A stretch of DNA of 44,091 nucleotides. Source: a virus. Of the stretch, positions 26,487 to 35,743 are shown piece after piece. Within the stretch, counting starts at the first letter, position 1. The number at the start of each line of letters is the position of its first letter. The notes below the pieces were generated by a model. That model was not told the DNA's origin, searched no databases, and was given only the letters and a program-made list of their open reading frames with translations. The translations under genes and the position numbers were made by a program. Where the stretch lies: positions 1-44,091 of IMG/VR virus record IMGVR_UViG_3300045120_000006. One strand, 5' to 3'.

Positions 26487-27437
26487 TTAGTCGTTGACCA
26501 CTGCGTGTGTGCGATACTGCTTCCACGTGCAGAACTGGCACTGTGTGATGACACGTTGACCGTAGCCGTCAATCGTCCACGGTGCAGTTAGATCAACATT
26601 CTTCATGTTGTTGTCACCGAGGATATGTAGGCGTAGGTAGGTGTCATTCAGGAAGTATGCACGATCTACTGGACATGACTCGTCGTAGATGATCGGCACG
26701 CCGTTGTGCGATACACCGTCGAAGCCCAAGTCCATCATGCGCTTGCCTGAGCTAGTGTTCGTGAGCGGGATGGTAAGCTTGCTACGAACAGCAGCACGAT
26801 ACAGGCGGTAGTGGTTACGACCTGCGATGATAACTTTGGGACGCTCTGTGCCTTGTTTGAGGTCGAGCAGAACGTCGTCATAAGCTTCTTCAATGTTGGT
26901 GCTGTTGAGAGTACCAGCAAAGTCATACGACGAAGATCGCCATTGCACTTCTGCCGCACGATCCACACCGGCAAGAGAACCAGTAGTAGGATCATCAGGT
27001 ATGAGTAGTGCAAGACCATTAGGATCGTTGCCACCACCCAAGCCGTAGAGGTAGCCTGAGAACTTCTCTTTGATGCTGAGTTCAAGAGCCTCAAGCTTGC
27101 CCTGAAGCAGCTTAACTGCAGCTTGCTCACCTTTGTTCTCATCTTCCTCTTGGTTGGAGATGATGACTGTACCAGCGATACGCGACCACCTGTATTCTAG
27201 CTTGATAAACTCTTGCGTCTGTTGAACAGGTAGACTGTCGTAGTACGAGTAGCTGCCCACTGTCGGATTGCGACCTGTCAACAGTGGATTAGTGATGTTG
27301 TAACCGCTTGACTCGTTCTCGATGCGGTCACGTGCAAAGCACCATGCCATCAGCGCGTTGCTTTGCATGGCTGCTACAATGAGCTTCTTACGCGAACGCT
27401 CAATCGTAGTAGCTAGGACGTTTTGGAGTACAGGCAT
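26487..27437 (-). CDS. Major capsid protein
   Basis: 316 aa. It directly follows the scaffold gene and has the composition of an HK97/P22-type coat protein: a helical N-terminal arm (RSRKKLIVAAMQSNAL), a long helix (GKLEALELSIKEKFSGYLYG) and a C-terminal strand region with DLTAPWTIDGYGQRV. The order portal, scaffold, capsid is standard for podoviruses. This is the shell-forming protein. The exact capsid subfamily is not certain from reading alone. Confidence 0.8.
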   Translation of the reverse strand: MPVLQNVLATTIERSRKKLIVAAMQSNALMAWCFARDRIENESSGYNITNPLLTGRNPTVGSYSYYDSLPVQQTQEFIKLEYRWSRIAGTVIISNQEEDENKGEQAAVKLLQGKLEALELSIKEKFSGYLYGLGGGNDPNGLALLIPDDPTTGSLAGVDRAAEVQWRSSSYDFAGTLNSTNIEEAYDDVLLDLKQGTERPKVIIAGRNHYRLYRAAVRSKLTIPLTNTSSGKRMMDLGFDGVSHNGVPIIYDESCPVDRAYFLNDTYLRLHILGDNNMKNVDLTAPWTIDGYGQRVITQCQFCTWKQYRTHAVVND

Positions 27438-27449
27438 TGTGTCTGTGTC

Positions 27450-28505
27450 CTACTTTGAGTTGAGTTCTGTGAAGACAGCTGCAGCAATGTCCTTCCACGG
27501 AGCGTTGCTCTTGAAGTCTCCACGCGAGTTAGTGTTGCGCTGAATAGGAACGCCACCATTAGGCTGCACACCGCGCATACTGCCGGGTGTTGACGGTCTA
27601 CGACCACCACCGTTGCGTTGTTGGCGCTGCATAGCTGCCTCAATCTGCGGTTTCAGTGGTGATGTAAAGTCAAAGCCTCTGCGTTCTACCCAACTACGAA
27701 GCTCAAAGTACGCACGCTCTGGCGTCAAGCCATGTTGCGCTACTAGGCTGCTGATCTCCACACCATGTGTCTCAGCATGTGGATGTTGCTGCACAAAGTT
27801 TTCCATTTCAACTTGTGCAGTTTCTTCAATCTGACGCTGCTGTTGTGCTTGCTGCGTCTGCCGCTCTAGCGGTCCTAGTCGTCTGTCGAGTTCATTAGTA
27901 ATGACACGTGCATTGATTGCAGGAACAGCGTCATTACCAAACAACTGCTCCATAGTCACGCCAGTTGACAGTACACGTGCTACAATGTCGCGCACGGCTG
28001 TAATTGGGTCTTTCTCTGCCATAGCACGTAGCTCTAAAGCTTCACGTGCCATCTTCGGTGACATGTTATTCTGCCGCATCACGGTGTCTAAACCCTGATA
28101 CTGCTGAAAGTGTTGCTGCATCTGTCTAAGTTGACGCGATGCTTGATTAGCTGCGTACTGCGCTCGGTTTAGATTGTAAGCTAGCTGCTTCTCTCGGCGC
28201 GTCGCTGCAACCACTTCACCATTCTTACCAAGTAGCTCCCCTTTCGGTCCTTTCTTGGGCTTGTCAGTGAATAGCTGCTTGTCTTCACTTCCTTGCTGTG
28301 GCGTGTGTTTGTCGCTGCCTGTCTCTGGACGGCCTTCAGCCGGTTGGTTAGCGTCATCACCGCCTCCCTCCTGTTGCTGGTCTACTTGTTGCTGTTGCTG
28401 ACCCTCACCACCATCACTCTCACCACCTTCAGGTGTAGCAGGTGTATCTTGGATGCCAAATGAGTTACCAACTGCATCCATCAAGTCTTCAGGTTCTTTA
28501 GGCAT
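27450..28505 (-). CDS. Scaffolding protein
   Basis: 351 aa. It has an acidic, glutamine- and glycine-rich N-terminal third, long charged helices in the middle (QASRQLRQMQQHFQQYQGL, LGPLERQTQQAQQQRQI) and a basic, disordered C-terminus, the part that binds coat protein in known scaffolds. It lies between portal and capsid genes, the canonical scaffold position. It would direct procapsid assembly and leave before DNA packaging. Confidence 0.75.
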   Translation of the reverse strand: MPKEPEDLMDAVGNSFGIQDTPATPEGGESDGGEGQQQQQVDQQQEGGGDDANQPAEGRPETGSDKHTPQQGSEDKQLFTDKPKKGPKGELLGKNGEVVAATRREKQLAYNLNRAQYAANQASRQLRQMQQHFQQYQGLDTVMRQNNMSPKMAREALELRAMAEKDPITAVRDIVARVLSTGVTMEQLFGNDAVPAINARVITNELDRRLGPLERQTQQAQQQRQIEETAQVEMENFVQQHPHAETHGVEISSLVAQHGLTPERAYFELRSWVERRGFDFTSPLKPQIEAAMQRQQRNGGGRRPSTPGSMRGVQPNGGVPIQRNTNSRGDFKSNAPWKDIAAAVFTELNSK

Positions 28506-28513
28506 GTAGCCTC

Positions 28514-30832
28514 CTATGCTGCAGCGCCTTGCTGCATCTGTTGCATCAGCTGTCCAGCTATATCTGCTACGCTCTTACCACGTGCTAGCTCTATGCCGAG
28601 GTGTTGCTTCATTTGTGGTGGTAAACCATCAATAAGTCTAGCTACTTCCTGTACTATTGTCGCTATGTCTTCAACTGGCGGCGGTCCACCACTAGGTCCA
28701 CCTTGTGCACCTTGTGGTGGGCCTCCTTGCGGCGGTTGTCCACCTTGTGATGCCATTGCGCGCTCGTGTAGTCGCTGCGCTTGTGCTTCGCCACCCTGTT
28801 GTTGCTGCTGTTGCTGCTGTTGTTCTTCAGGTGATGGTCCGCTAGCCTCTTTGATGATGGCTTTGTATATCAGCTCCCAATCTTCCTGACTTATTACTAC
28901 ACCGTCGAACGCTGTTGCTAGGACTTTCAGTGCAACTACAGCTGCAATGGGTGTAGCACGTGTAAATTGACCGATAATCTGTGAAATCTGCAAAGCTTGC
29001 TGCTTCTTCGACGTAGATGTTGGCTTTAGTGTGCTACCACCGACGACACGTGGTGTGAATGTGTTACGGATTGTCTGCGCGTCCATCTTTTCCCAATTTG
29101 CAGCTAGTTCATCACCAAGTAGCACAGAAACTTCGTCTTTCTCCATGAATTGTAGACACATCTGCGCTACTAGCCACAGTACGTTGCCTACGCTGTCTTC
29201 AATTGCATCCATCTTCTCATCAGCGCGTGTCTGTGTCTGACTTTCATACGACTCGATAGCGCGGTTGGTGGTGTTTGTCTTGTACTCTACACCACGCTGC
29301 ACACTACTAACGCCAGATAGGCGATCTATGCTCTCAAGTACAGGCTTCTTGTCAAAGAACTTGATCGCATCAGCGCTAGGTGGGAGTAGTGGACCTATTA
29401 CGTCACCTAGTTTCTTACCTTCAGGTAGGTCTAAGCCGATAGCGTTAGTGTCCATCGTGCCATTTATCATGCTCTCCAACACAGAACCGTCTTTGAGTGC
29501 GTTCTTGTCATAAGCTAGCTTGCCGGATGCAAACTTACGCACCTTTGCCCACTCATTGTTGATGATGTTTAGATCATCCTGTTGGTCGAGATAATACGTA
29601 ACTTCACCTTTGGCGTACATGGTGATAGGATCGGTATGAAACTCCATTGGTACAACGCTAAAGAATTGGTCAAGTGTGTAAGGATCATCCCATACCCATA
29701 GTGGGTAGCACCAATCATTGCAGTTGTATAGTTCAACGCGGCGAGTGACACGATCCCATACATAGACCACCTTTGTCATTTGTGCTGCGAGGAATGAACG
29801 CTGATCGCTATAACCATACTTAGCATATTCCGATGTAGAATAACTGAATAGTTGAAAGTTATCAGTCTGCCCCCTGTCACCTTGATCGGGCGATACGCCT
29901 GCCTTAATAACATCCGTAGGGCTGAAAACGCTCTCCCACTCATCACTATTGGGGCGTTTGCGTCCGTACTTTGCACGTAGTAGAGAGGTGTACATGAGGT
30001 CTTCAATCATCACCCAATTGCATTGACCACTGAGGTCGAGGTCGGTTGCTGTAGGATCAACTATCACCTGATCTGGACGACGCACTTTCACCCACGGACC
30101 TGCAGGTGTTAGCATGTCAATGGTTTCTTCCATCGCTAGCAGCTTGCCTTCAACTTCTTTGATGTCCTTCTGTGACTTAGCATCTTGTAGTTCTTTGCTA
30201 AGCTGCTGCATTTCTTCTAGCGCAGCTTCACTGCTATCCTCACGCAAGGTGTAGCCACACTCAAACCAGCCTACATTTGTGAGGGTTGTGCTGACGATGT
30301 TACGCTTCACCTTGCGTTTGAGGTTGATACCTGGAGCGGTCTTCTTAGCAGCTAGTACGTTCACAAGCTTCTCAAGTGTACGTTGCTTTGGTTCGTCCGT
30401 CTTGTCTTCAGTGGTAAACTCAGCTTCCGGGTTTTTAGTGAATAGCATAGGAACGAGAGCGCTGACGTTCGCAAATACCATGTTCTCAGTGCTGTCATAC
30501 GTTCCTTGGAGTGGTTTACCGGCTGATATATCTTCCTCAGTTCTTGATGGAGCATTAGTACGGGTATGGTCATGTCTGTAGTACCTATATGCTTCACTCC
30601 ATGCTTCGGTGTTCTTCTTCATAGCACTCTTACCCTGATCGTAGCGAGAACGCCACAACGGGCCGCGGTGCTTACTCACAGGTATCTTCGACTCACCTAA
30701 CATGCGGTAGAGAGGTTGGTCGTCTACTACAGCATTAGGATCAGCTGTGACACCTTCATAGCTAGTGTACTCAGAGGCAGGTTCAGCTGTCTGTCTGACT
30801 TGTTCATCAGTAGTGTCGTAAGCGTCAGCCAT
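28514..30832 (-). CDS. Portal protein (head-tail connector)
   Basis: 772 aa, the size of larger podovirus portals, directly downstream of the large terminase with an 8-base overlap. It has a helical clip/stem-like region, a long central alpha/beta body including ITMYAKGEVTYYLDQQDDLN and RAIESYESQTQTRADEKMD, and a C-terminal poly-glutamine and glycine/proline-rich barrel extension (EEQQQQQQQQQGGEAQ). It would form the dodecameric ring through which DNA is packaged and ejected. Confidence 0.82.
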   Translation of the reverse strand: MADAYDTTDEQVRQTAEPASEYTSYEGVTADPNAVVDDQPLYRMLGESKIPVSKHRGPLWRSRYDQGKSAMKKNTEAWSEAYRYYRHDHTRTNAPSRTEEDISAGKPLQGTYDSTENMVFANVSALVPMLFTKNPEAEFTTEDKTDEPKQRTLEKLVNVLAAKKTAPGINLKRKVKRNIVSTTLTNVGWFECGYTLREDSSEAALEEMQQLSKELQDAKSQKDIKEVEGKLLAMEETIDMLTPAGPWVKVRRPDQVIVDPTATDLDLSGQCNWVMIEDLMYTSLLRAKYGRKRPNSDEWESVFSPTDVIKAGVSPDQGDRGQTDNFQLFSYSTSEYAKYGYSDQRSFLAAQMTKVVYVWDRVTRRVELYNCNDWCYPLWVWDDPYTLDQFFSVVPMEFHTDPITMYAKGEVTYYLDQQDDLNIINNEWAKVRKFASGKLAYDKNALKDGSVLESMINGTMDTNAIGLDLPEGKKLGDVIGPLLPPSADAIKFFDKKPVLESIDRLSGVSSVQRGVEYKTNTTNRAIESYESQTQTRADEKMDAIEDSVGNVLWLVAQMCLQFMEKDEVSVLLGDELAANWEKMDAQTIRNTFTPRVVGGSTLKPTSTSKKQQALQISQIIGQFTRATPIAAVVALKVLATAFDGVVISQEDWELIYKAIIKEASGPSPEEQQQQQQQQQGGEAQAQRLHERAMASQGGQPPQGGPPQGAQGGPSGGPPPVEDIATIVQEVARLIDGLPPQMKQHLGIELARGKSVADIAGQLMQQMQQGAAA

Positions 30833-32423
30833 ACCTATGACCCCTAGGGTTTGTAGCAGTGCGATCTTTCTCTTGCCACAGCATCCACGATGGTACGCGT
30901 TGTTCTTCAGGTGTTATGTATTTGCCAATGTCAGGCATGTCGCTGAGTAGGTAGCGCGTGTTGTCCATAGCGTGATCGTTGCGGTCGTTAGGCTTGTCTA
31001 TGCGTTCGCCGCTTGTGTTCTGTTGCCAGAAGAAGCTAGTTATCTCATCTGTCCACCAGTCTAGCTTGGCATTGATGAACAAGCGCGGGCTACCTGCCAC
31101 ACGATGTATGGGGTGTAGCAAGTTGCGATTGAGGTTTAAGTAACTACCAACCTTGACAATGCCATTAGGAATGTCGTTATTGCCACGCTTCATCTTGATG
31201 TCATCATCGTCAAACATCTTAGCAATCGTCTTGCCCACTGTGCGCTTGTTGACTGTACGACGACCGAAGATGGACGGATCGGCATTGATCTTGTGCATAT
31301 CGTCAAGTTCAGCACTCCAATCGGAACGGATACGCCGTATAGCAGACACCTGCATGTCAATGGGCATCTCCTTCTGATAGAAGCCATCGCATATGATGAT
31401 GTGCTGTTCGGGTGTTACAAACGCGAGTGTGTAGCAGCTAGGTTGCGCTTGGCCGTAGTCGTAGGCGTCAATCCAGTTCGGATGATAGTGCTGTTCATGG
31501 TAGCCATCCAAGAGAGCGTGTATGTCGCCTTCCTGCAGTAGATGGAGAGAACTATCGTATTGTGGGTAAACAAGCCCTTCATACGCAACCCATCTTCCAA
31601 GTAGGAAGCGATCACGCTGTTGTCCTTGGTACATGGTTTCGAGTGTTTGAATGAAGTCGCCACCTTCAGCTTCATGCACGTGGCGTAGTTCATATGTGCT
31701 ACCTTCAACTACTTCGATAAGTAGCTGCGGCTTGCCGTCTATTAGAACAGGCTTGCGGTCAATGTCGCGCACGCAGATGAGGTCTTCTGTTATAACACCT
31801 GTCTTCTCATACTGCTGCAGCGGACGTACTAACTTCGTGTAGACCCAATTGCCTGTCGGGTTGCACGTGAGCATCATCCATCTAGGGCCAGTAACAGGCA
31901 TAGTAGCGTCGTCACCAGCGTAGCGAGCACGACCACGTAGTCGTCCAAACAAATCAAGGAAGTCCTTGTGTGTAATCTCAGGGTCTTCTACTTGATCTAC
32001 TATCACCCAATCGAAGGTAGCTGATAGTAGGTTGCTACTGCTGCTATCTGTCTTAGTACCCTGCTGCGCGATGTAGCGGAAATAGATAGTGGTGCCGTTC
32101 TTCAGGTGACAGATGTTGTCTCCGTTTTGTCCTGTGCTGAAGCTGACAATCCACTTAGGGGGGCACCACTTAAGGAACTCTTTTCTAATAGTGTCGTTGA
32201 GCTTGGGATAGGTTGATCTTGAAATAAGTCCAGTTGAACCGGGATACATGTCTGCAAGTTGGATTGCTTTGATGACTGCCGCCGTTGTCTTGCCATTGCC
32301 AAAGCCTCCACCGTAGATTTGTACTTTAGCACGAGATTGTAGAAACTTATCCTGTAGGCTGTTCTCCTTCAACAGCAACTCAGGACGTTCAGCTACATTG
32401 ACTGCGCGTACTCTACTAGCCAT
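30825..32423 (-). CDS. terL: Terminase large subunit
   Basis: 532-aa packaging motor. Walker A GGGFGNGKTT lies at residues 38-47 and Walker B is WVIVDQVED, a variant with Gln between the Asp and the acidic pair, seen in some podovirus terminases. It also has a TCNPTGNW coupling motif and a nuclease domain opening with DAYDYGQAQ and continuing to HIIICDGFY. It cuts and translocates genomic DNA into procapsids through the portal encoded next. Its start overlaps the preceding stop as TAATG. Confidence 0.9.
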   Translation of the reverse strand: MASRVRAVNVAERPELLLKENSLQDKFLQSRAKVQIYGGGFGNGKTTAAVIKAIQLADMYPGSTGLISRSTYPKLNDTIRKEFLKWCPPKWIVSFSTGQNGDNICHLKNGTTIYFRYIAQQGTKTDSSSSNLLSATFDWVIVDQVEDPEITHKDFLDLFGRLRGRARYAGDDATMPVTGPRWMMLTCNPTGNWVYTKLVRPLQQYEKTGVITEDLICVRDIDRKPVLIDGKPQLLIEVVEGSTYELRHVHEAEGGDFIQTLETMYQGQQRDRFLLGRWVAYEGLVYPQYDSSLHLLQEGDIHALLDGYHEQHYHPNWIDAYDYGQAQPSCYTLAFVTPEQHIIICDGFYQKEMPIDMQVSAIRRIRSDWSAELDDMHKINADPSIFGRRTVNKRTVGKTIAKMFDDDDIKMKRGNNDIPNGIVKVGSYLNLNRNLLHPIHRVAGSPRLFINAKLDWWTDEITSFFWQQNTSGERIDKPNDRNDHAMDNTRYLLSDMPDIGKYITPEEQRVPSWMLWQEKDRTATNPRGHRYG

Positions 32424-32641
32424 TAGCGTATGTTGGTTTCAGCCCACGTTGTTGAACCTGTAGTTAGTGAGCGGAATACTTCACCTGTTGCTGTGTTGAT
32501 TGCTAGTTGACTGGCGTATGCTGATGCGACTGCAGGTGGTGTTGCGCCTACGATAGTAGGCATGTCATAGCTAGGGTCGATTACACCTGCTACACCGTTA
32601 GCCTTGATGCCTTGACCGTCTTTATTCGGAACGATTGCCAT
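32423..32641 (-). CDS. Hypothetical small protein before terminase (72 aa)
   Basis: 72 aa, beginning MAIVPNKDGQGIKANGVAGV, with short beta-prone repeats and no charged helix. It is sandwiched by overlaps: 20 bases with the preceding probable small terminase and one base (TAATG) with the large terminase. Overlap on both sides supports expression. No family recognised. Confidence 0.55.
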   Translation of the reverse strand: MAIVPNKDGQGIKANGVAGVIDPSYDMPTIVGATPPAVASAYASQLAINTATGEVFRSLTTGSTTWAETNIR

Positions 32642-33278
32642 TGGACTTGTCCTTCAATGGAGTTACGTCAATGCTAGGCATGTGTTTAGGTTGTGCTATC
32701 TCGCGTATGTGACGGATGACTAGACCGCCTTCAAGTGAGTACTTGTGTTCTATCATCTGCTTCGGTGAATAGCCACCACGATCTAACATGTTCATGTAGA
32801 CGCGAGCTTTAGTAGCTGGTCTAGTTTCTTCATCAGCTACTATGTCTTCTAAACCGTCGAGCGCCTTAGCTGACATACGCTCAATGCGCTGTTGTACATC
32901 ATCAGCTTGCAGTGCTGCGATGTTCTCTTTGAGTAGTATGTCGAGTTGAGTGAATAGCTGTAGACCTTTAATCATGTCTACTTGTGAAAGCTTCAAGCCT
33001 GTAGCTTCTGCAATCTCTGCGTCGTTAATGCCGAGTGTGAAGTAGAGCCACACTACACCTGCAGTAGTTACGGCTTTAGTGTCAGCGGGTAAGTCAATGA
33101 GATTGCGACGGACAGGACGATTATTCCTGTCACGACCACGTACAGTAGCAGCTTCAGCACTCTGTCGCGTGCGGGCGGTTTGTTGCTGTATAACTGCATC
33201 TGGCGATGTTGTCGGAACAATCGCTTGTCCTGTCGTTGTATCAATGACAAGACCATTAGCGAGTGGTAGATCAGGCAT
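32622..33278 (-). CDS. Probable small terminase subunit
   Basis: 218 aa with a helix-turn-helix-like segment LGINDAEIAEATGLKLSQVD near residues 80-100, followed by long oligomerisation-type helices and DGLEDIVADEETRPATKARV. A C-terminal tail follows. It is encoded one small gene ahead of the large terminase. DNA-recognition HTH plus helical oligomerisation region is the plan of small terminases, which select phage DNA for packaging. The family match is by architecture, not by a signature. Confidence 0.55.
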   Translation of the reverse strand: MPDLPLANGLVIDTTTGQAIVPTTSPDAVIQQQTARTRQSAEAATVRGRDRNNRPVRRNLIDLPADTKAVTTAGVVWLYFTLGINDAEIAEATGLKLSQVDMIKGLQLFTQLDILLKENIAALQADDVQQRIERMSAKALDGLEDIVADEETRPATKARVYMNMLDRGGYSPKQMIEHKYSLEGGLVIRHIREIAQPKHMPSIDVTPLKDKSNGNRSE

Positions 33279-33280
33279 TA

Positions 33281-34063
33281 CTACTTGCCGCCTCTCATCG
33301 GGTTGTTAGATGGTCTACGTGTCTTTGTACCTTTGCCACCTGTGCTACGATACAAGTCAGCTATCATCGCACCCATGCGCGGGTTAGCTGATGGTGTGCC
33401 AGCTGCATTAGCGCGCGGCATTGGAATAGGGCTACGTGCTGCAGTAGGCACAGGTGCATTAGGATTGCCTACAGCACGTTGCATCATCTGCGCTGAGATT
33501 AGGTCGTCCATAGGACCACCTGACGGACCACCTGCACCACGTGGCATAGCACCACCTCCTGATTGTGGTTGAGATTGCATTAGTTCTGCTAGAGCTGCTT
33601 CACGAGCGCCACCTGCAGCTGGACCTTGTTGCATTGTAGGCTGTGCACCGGGAGGGAGTTGTGCACCATCACCATCGCCTTCATCGCCTTCAGCTGCTTC
33701 ATCGCTAGGCGTTTCACCTGCGGCAGCTTCAGCTTGTTCTAGGTCAGCTGCAGGAGCTTGTGGCGCTTCACCTTCAGCAGCTTCATCTGCTCCACTATCG
33801 GCAGCATCTTCCTCATCTACACCACCAGCTGCTTGTTTGCCAGCTGCTTGATCTACCCAATTCTCTGCAGCACTATGTACTTGTTCAGGTGTGACTTGAA
33901 TGCCCATCTGCGCCAACACCTGTGCAACTTCTTCAGGAGACATCTCCATCAGCTGTTGCAAGATCATGCCTACGTCAGCACCGTTCATGCCACCTTGTCG
34001 CTGTTGTATTGCAGCCAATGCTTCAGGTGGGATTGATTGCTGCAGCTGTGACATGTCAACCAT
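33281..34063 (-). CDS. Low-complexity acidic structural or assembly protein (260 aa)
   Basis: 260 aa. A helical N-terminus (MILQQLMEMSPEEVAQVLAQ) is followed by a very acidic Ala/Glu/Gly/Pro-rich linker (residues about 80-140) and a C-terminus rich in Gly, Pro and Arg ending NNPMRGGK. It is mostly disordered. It is located ahead of the terminase genes in the late operon, so it is probably made with virion proteins. It could be an assembly helper or minor virion component; no family recognised. Confidence 0.5.
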   Translation of the reverse strand: MVDMSQLQQSIPPEALAAIQQRQGGMNGADVGMILQQLMEMSPEEVAQVLAQMGIQVTPEQVHSAAENWVDQAAGKQAAGGVDEEDAADSGADEAAEGEAPQAPAADLEQAEAAAGETPSDEAAEGDEGDGDGAQLPPGAQPTMQQGPAAGGAREAALAELMQSQPQSGGGAMPRGAGGPSGGPMDDLISAQMMQRAVGNPNAPVPTAARSPIPMPRANAAGTPSANPRMGAMIADLYRSTGGKGTKTRRPSNNPMRGGK

Positions 34064-34075
34064 TGCTGTTGTCCT

Positions 34076-34345
34076 TTACTTGCGCTTGATGCGATCAAGC
34101 TCATCTAAGTAGTCAGGATCAATGCCGCGCTTTCTAGCTTCAGTACGGTATTGTTGATCCGTGATTTGACCACGTTGTAGTGCTAACTTCAAGTCAGACA
34201 CACCACCACCGGAGTAGAACTTACCCCATTCTTCTCTAGTGTAATCAGGCTTGTCGCTAGTGACAGGTTTAGCGTACTTGTCAGTAGGCGCGATTAATTG
34301 CTCTGCGGCCTGATCTTGCCAGCTGTCATCGTCAGGTTGTGCCAC
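34076..34345 (-). CDS. Hypothetical late protein (89 aa)
   Basis: 89 aa, hydrophilic. It contains YTREEWGKFYSGGGVSDLK and a helical segment with RGQITDQQYRTEARKRGI, and ends in a basic tail. The GGVSDLKLALQRGQITDQQY stretch reads like a short oligomerisation (SHOCT-like) helix pair, which is a suggestion only. It belongs to the run of small genes at the head of the late operon. Confidence 0.5.
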   Translation of the reverse strand: MAQPDDDSWQDQAAEQLIAPTDKYAKPVTSDKPDYTREEWGKFYSGGGVSDLKLALQRGQITDQQYRTEARKRGIDPDYLDELDRIKRK

Positions 34346-34354
34346 GATTACTAC

Positions 34355-34672
34355 CTACTTGTATTCATGCTCCTTAGCAGCAGCTTTCGGCGCTGCCTTT
34401 GGTTCTTCTTTACCTATAGTGGGAGCTACATCAGCTGGATATGGAATAGCAACACCACCAGCCATGCCCCATGCTTCATAAGCAACGCGATCAGGGTTGT
34501 TAGGATCATTGGGAATGTGTACGCCGTCTTTAGTACGAACAACTACATCGCTGGCTGTGAGCTTGTAGTCAACCAAGTCTTCAACTGGTACGTCACCAGC
34601 TTTTGCAGCGGGCTTCGGCGGGTTGGTTGGTTTGACAGGCGCAGTTGTAGCTTTAGCGTTTGCAGTAGTCAT
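34355..34672 (-). CDS. Hypothetical late protein (105 aa)
   Basis: 105 aa. The N-terminus and C-terminus are Ala/Lys/Pro-rich and probably disordered; the centre (DYKLTASDVVVRTKDGVHIP) is strand-forming and followed by an Asn/Asp/Pro turn. No known family. GGGAG upstream supports ATG 34672. It is in the late operon, so a minor virion or assembly role is plausible but unproven. Confidence 0.5.
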   Translation of the reverse strand: MTTANAKATTAPVKPTNPPKPAAKAGDVPVEDLVDYKLTASDVVVRTKDGVHIPNDPNNPDRVAYEAWGMAGGVAIPYPADVAPTIGKEEPKAAPKAAAKEHEYK

Positions 34673-34684
34673 CGTAGCAACTCC

Positions 34685-35101
34685 CTATTTGTTGATAGTA
34701 CCAAGCATACCACCACCACTGTTGCCTGACTTCTCAACAGGGTAGCCGCTAGTCTCAACACCCGCTGATAGCACAGGAGGCATGAAGCGCGGTGTCAGTG
34801 ATTGGTCAATTTGAATTTCGTCGGTGGGTGTAGTAGTGCGATTGACTACTGTGTAGGTAGCAATGTCAACCTTACCACCTAGGTTCAAGCCGTCTGCTTG
34901 TTTGCTTGCAACCTGAGTATAGCCAGCATTCACAGGAAGACCGGGAGCAGCGCCAGTGAGCGCAGTAGAAACAGCGCTGAAATACTTGGAAGCCTGTGAG
35001 GCCATGTTACGAGCCACATTGCGTGCAATACTACCCGGTTCACCTGTCAACGCGTATGGTTGTGAGTGAACATTGTCCCATAGACCTGACCATGAGGGCA
35101 T
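34685..35101 (-). CDS. First gene of the late operon, hypothetical (138 aa)
   Basis: 138 aa, beginning MPSWSGLWDNVHSQPYALTG, with a helical ARNMASQASKYFSAVSTAL segment and a glycine-rich C-terminus. No family recognised. AAGGAGT seven bases before ATG 35101 is a good ribosome-binding site. A candidate promoter lies 43-72 bases upstream. As the promoter-proximal late gene it is probably well expressed. Confidence 0.55.
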   Translation of the reverse strand: MPSWSGLWDNVHSQPYALTGEPGSIARNVARNMASQASKYFSAVSTALTGAAPGLPVNAGYTQVASKQADGLNLGGKVDIATYTVVNRTTTPTDEIQIDQSLTPRFMPPVLSAGVETSGYPVEKSGNSGGGMLGTINK

Positions 35102-35143
35102 AGTAGTACTCCTTGTGGGTTAGTACTTGTGATGCTACTATAG

Positions 35144-35172
35144 GCGGTAGCACAACATCGGGTGTTTGTCAA
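35144..35172 (-). promoter_or_regulatory. Candidate late promoter
   Basis: On the minus strand a perfect TTGACA is followed after 17 bp by TACCGC, a weak -10, with TGC before it. It shares TTGACAAA, ten bases, then TGTGCTA with the element ahead of the tail fibre gene. The poor -10 would fit a promoter needing an activator. Confidence 0.4.
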
Positions 35173-35212
35173 GACAAAACAACGCCATAGATAGTACTAC
35201 TCCTACTCTACT

Positions 35213-35229
35213 CCGGCTCGCAGAGCCGG
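35213..35229. other. Hairpin CCGGCTC-GCA-GAGCCGG
   Basis: Perfect 7-bp GC-rich stem with a 3-base loop in the control region, upstream of the candidate late promoter. There is no U-run on either side, so a canonical terminator is not supported. Confidence 0.5.
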
Positions 35230-35446
35230 TTCGCAGCCTGTTAGCTGTTCTACAACTACATACAACTACTAACTCACATACACACCCAAGCACTAGAACG
35301 TGCACGGTGTTTGGTTTCGACTGTATGTAATTCACACACGCAGGGGCTTACGTGAGTGCTGACGCCCTTCCATTTCGGGGTGGTAGTGCCAAGTAGTGTG
35401 TTTTCTAATTGGCGGGGGACTCGTCTGCTGCACACACACGTGCAGT

Positions 35447-35461
35447 GTATACAATGTATAC
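35447..35461. promoter_or_regulatory. Palindromic site 5 (GTATACAATGTATAC)
   Basis: Perfect copy, 17 bp with flanking T and A, in the divergent control region. Confidence 0.75.
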
Positions 35462-35607
35462 AACTACATCACTCGAAGCGCGCGTTGCTAAGTTGTGAAT
35501 ACAAGCCACGTGTTTAGTGCGCGAGGCCGCATTGTCTCGCATACATACCAACCACTCGCGCGCACATGCGCGGCGCAATGCAGCTGGCACCAGTGAGGCG
35601 CGCAATT

Positions 35608-35622
35608 CTATACAATGTATAC
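35608..35622. promoter_or_regulatory. Palindromic site 6 (CTATACAATGTATAC)
   Basis: Control-region copy, 161 bp from site 5 start to start and 93 bp before the -35 of promoter B. Flanking TTC and GAA add further partial symmetry. Confidence 0.72.
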
Positions 35623-35652
35623 GGGAATTAATTAGTGCACGTTTATACTGTG

Positions 35653-35689
35653 CAGCTGCAGTAGTATTCGCAGTAATACTAAGCAGCTG
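35653..35689. other. Long hairpin/cruciform upstream of promoter B
   Basis: CAGCTGC pairs with GCAGCTG and TAGTATT with AATACTA around a 6-base loop, with a small AG/A internal bulge, giving 14 paired bases. It sits 26 bases upstream of the -35 of promoter B. It may be a regulatory or replication-related structure. Confidence 0.5.
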
Positions 35690-35715
35690 TAGTAGTTATG
35701 TGTAGTTGTTAAGAC

Positions 35716-35743
35716 TTGCATGTGATTGTACAACTGATATGAT
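35716..35743 (+). promoter_or_regulatory. Promoter B of the four-copy early family
   Basis: TTGCAT at 35716-35721, a 16-bp spacer, TATGAT at 35738-35743, and extended -10 TGA. It drives the monocistronic first rightward gene at 35794. Confidence 0.75.

Noticed and set aside
35138-35335. 65-codon minus-strand frame in the control region
   Set aside because: Overlaps the candidate late promoter and hairpins, has Cys/Val/Arg-rich composition unlike its neighbours and no convincing ribosome-binding site.
35401-35440. Possible hammerhead ribozyme on the minus strand (GACGAGTCC-like segment and a nearby CGAAAC)
   Set aside because: The CUGANGA core is not present and stem II cannot form; the pieces are in the wrong spacing.
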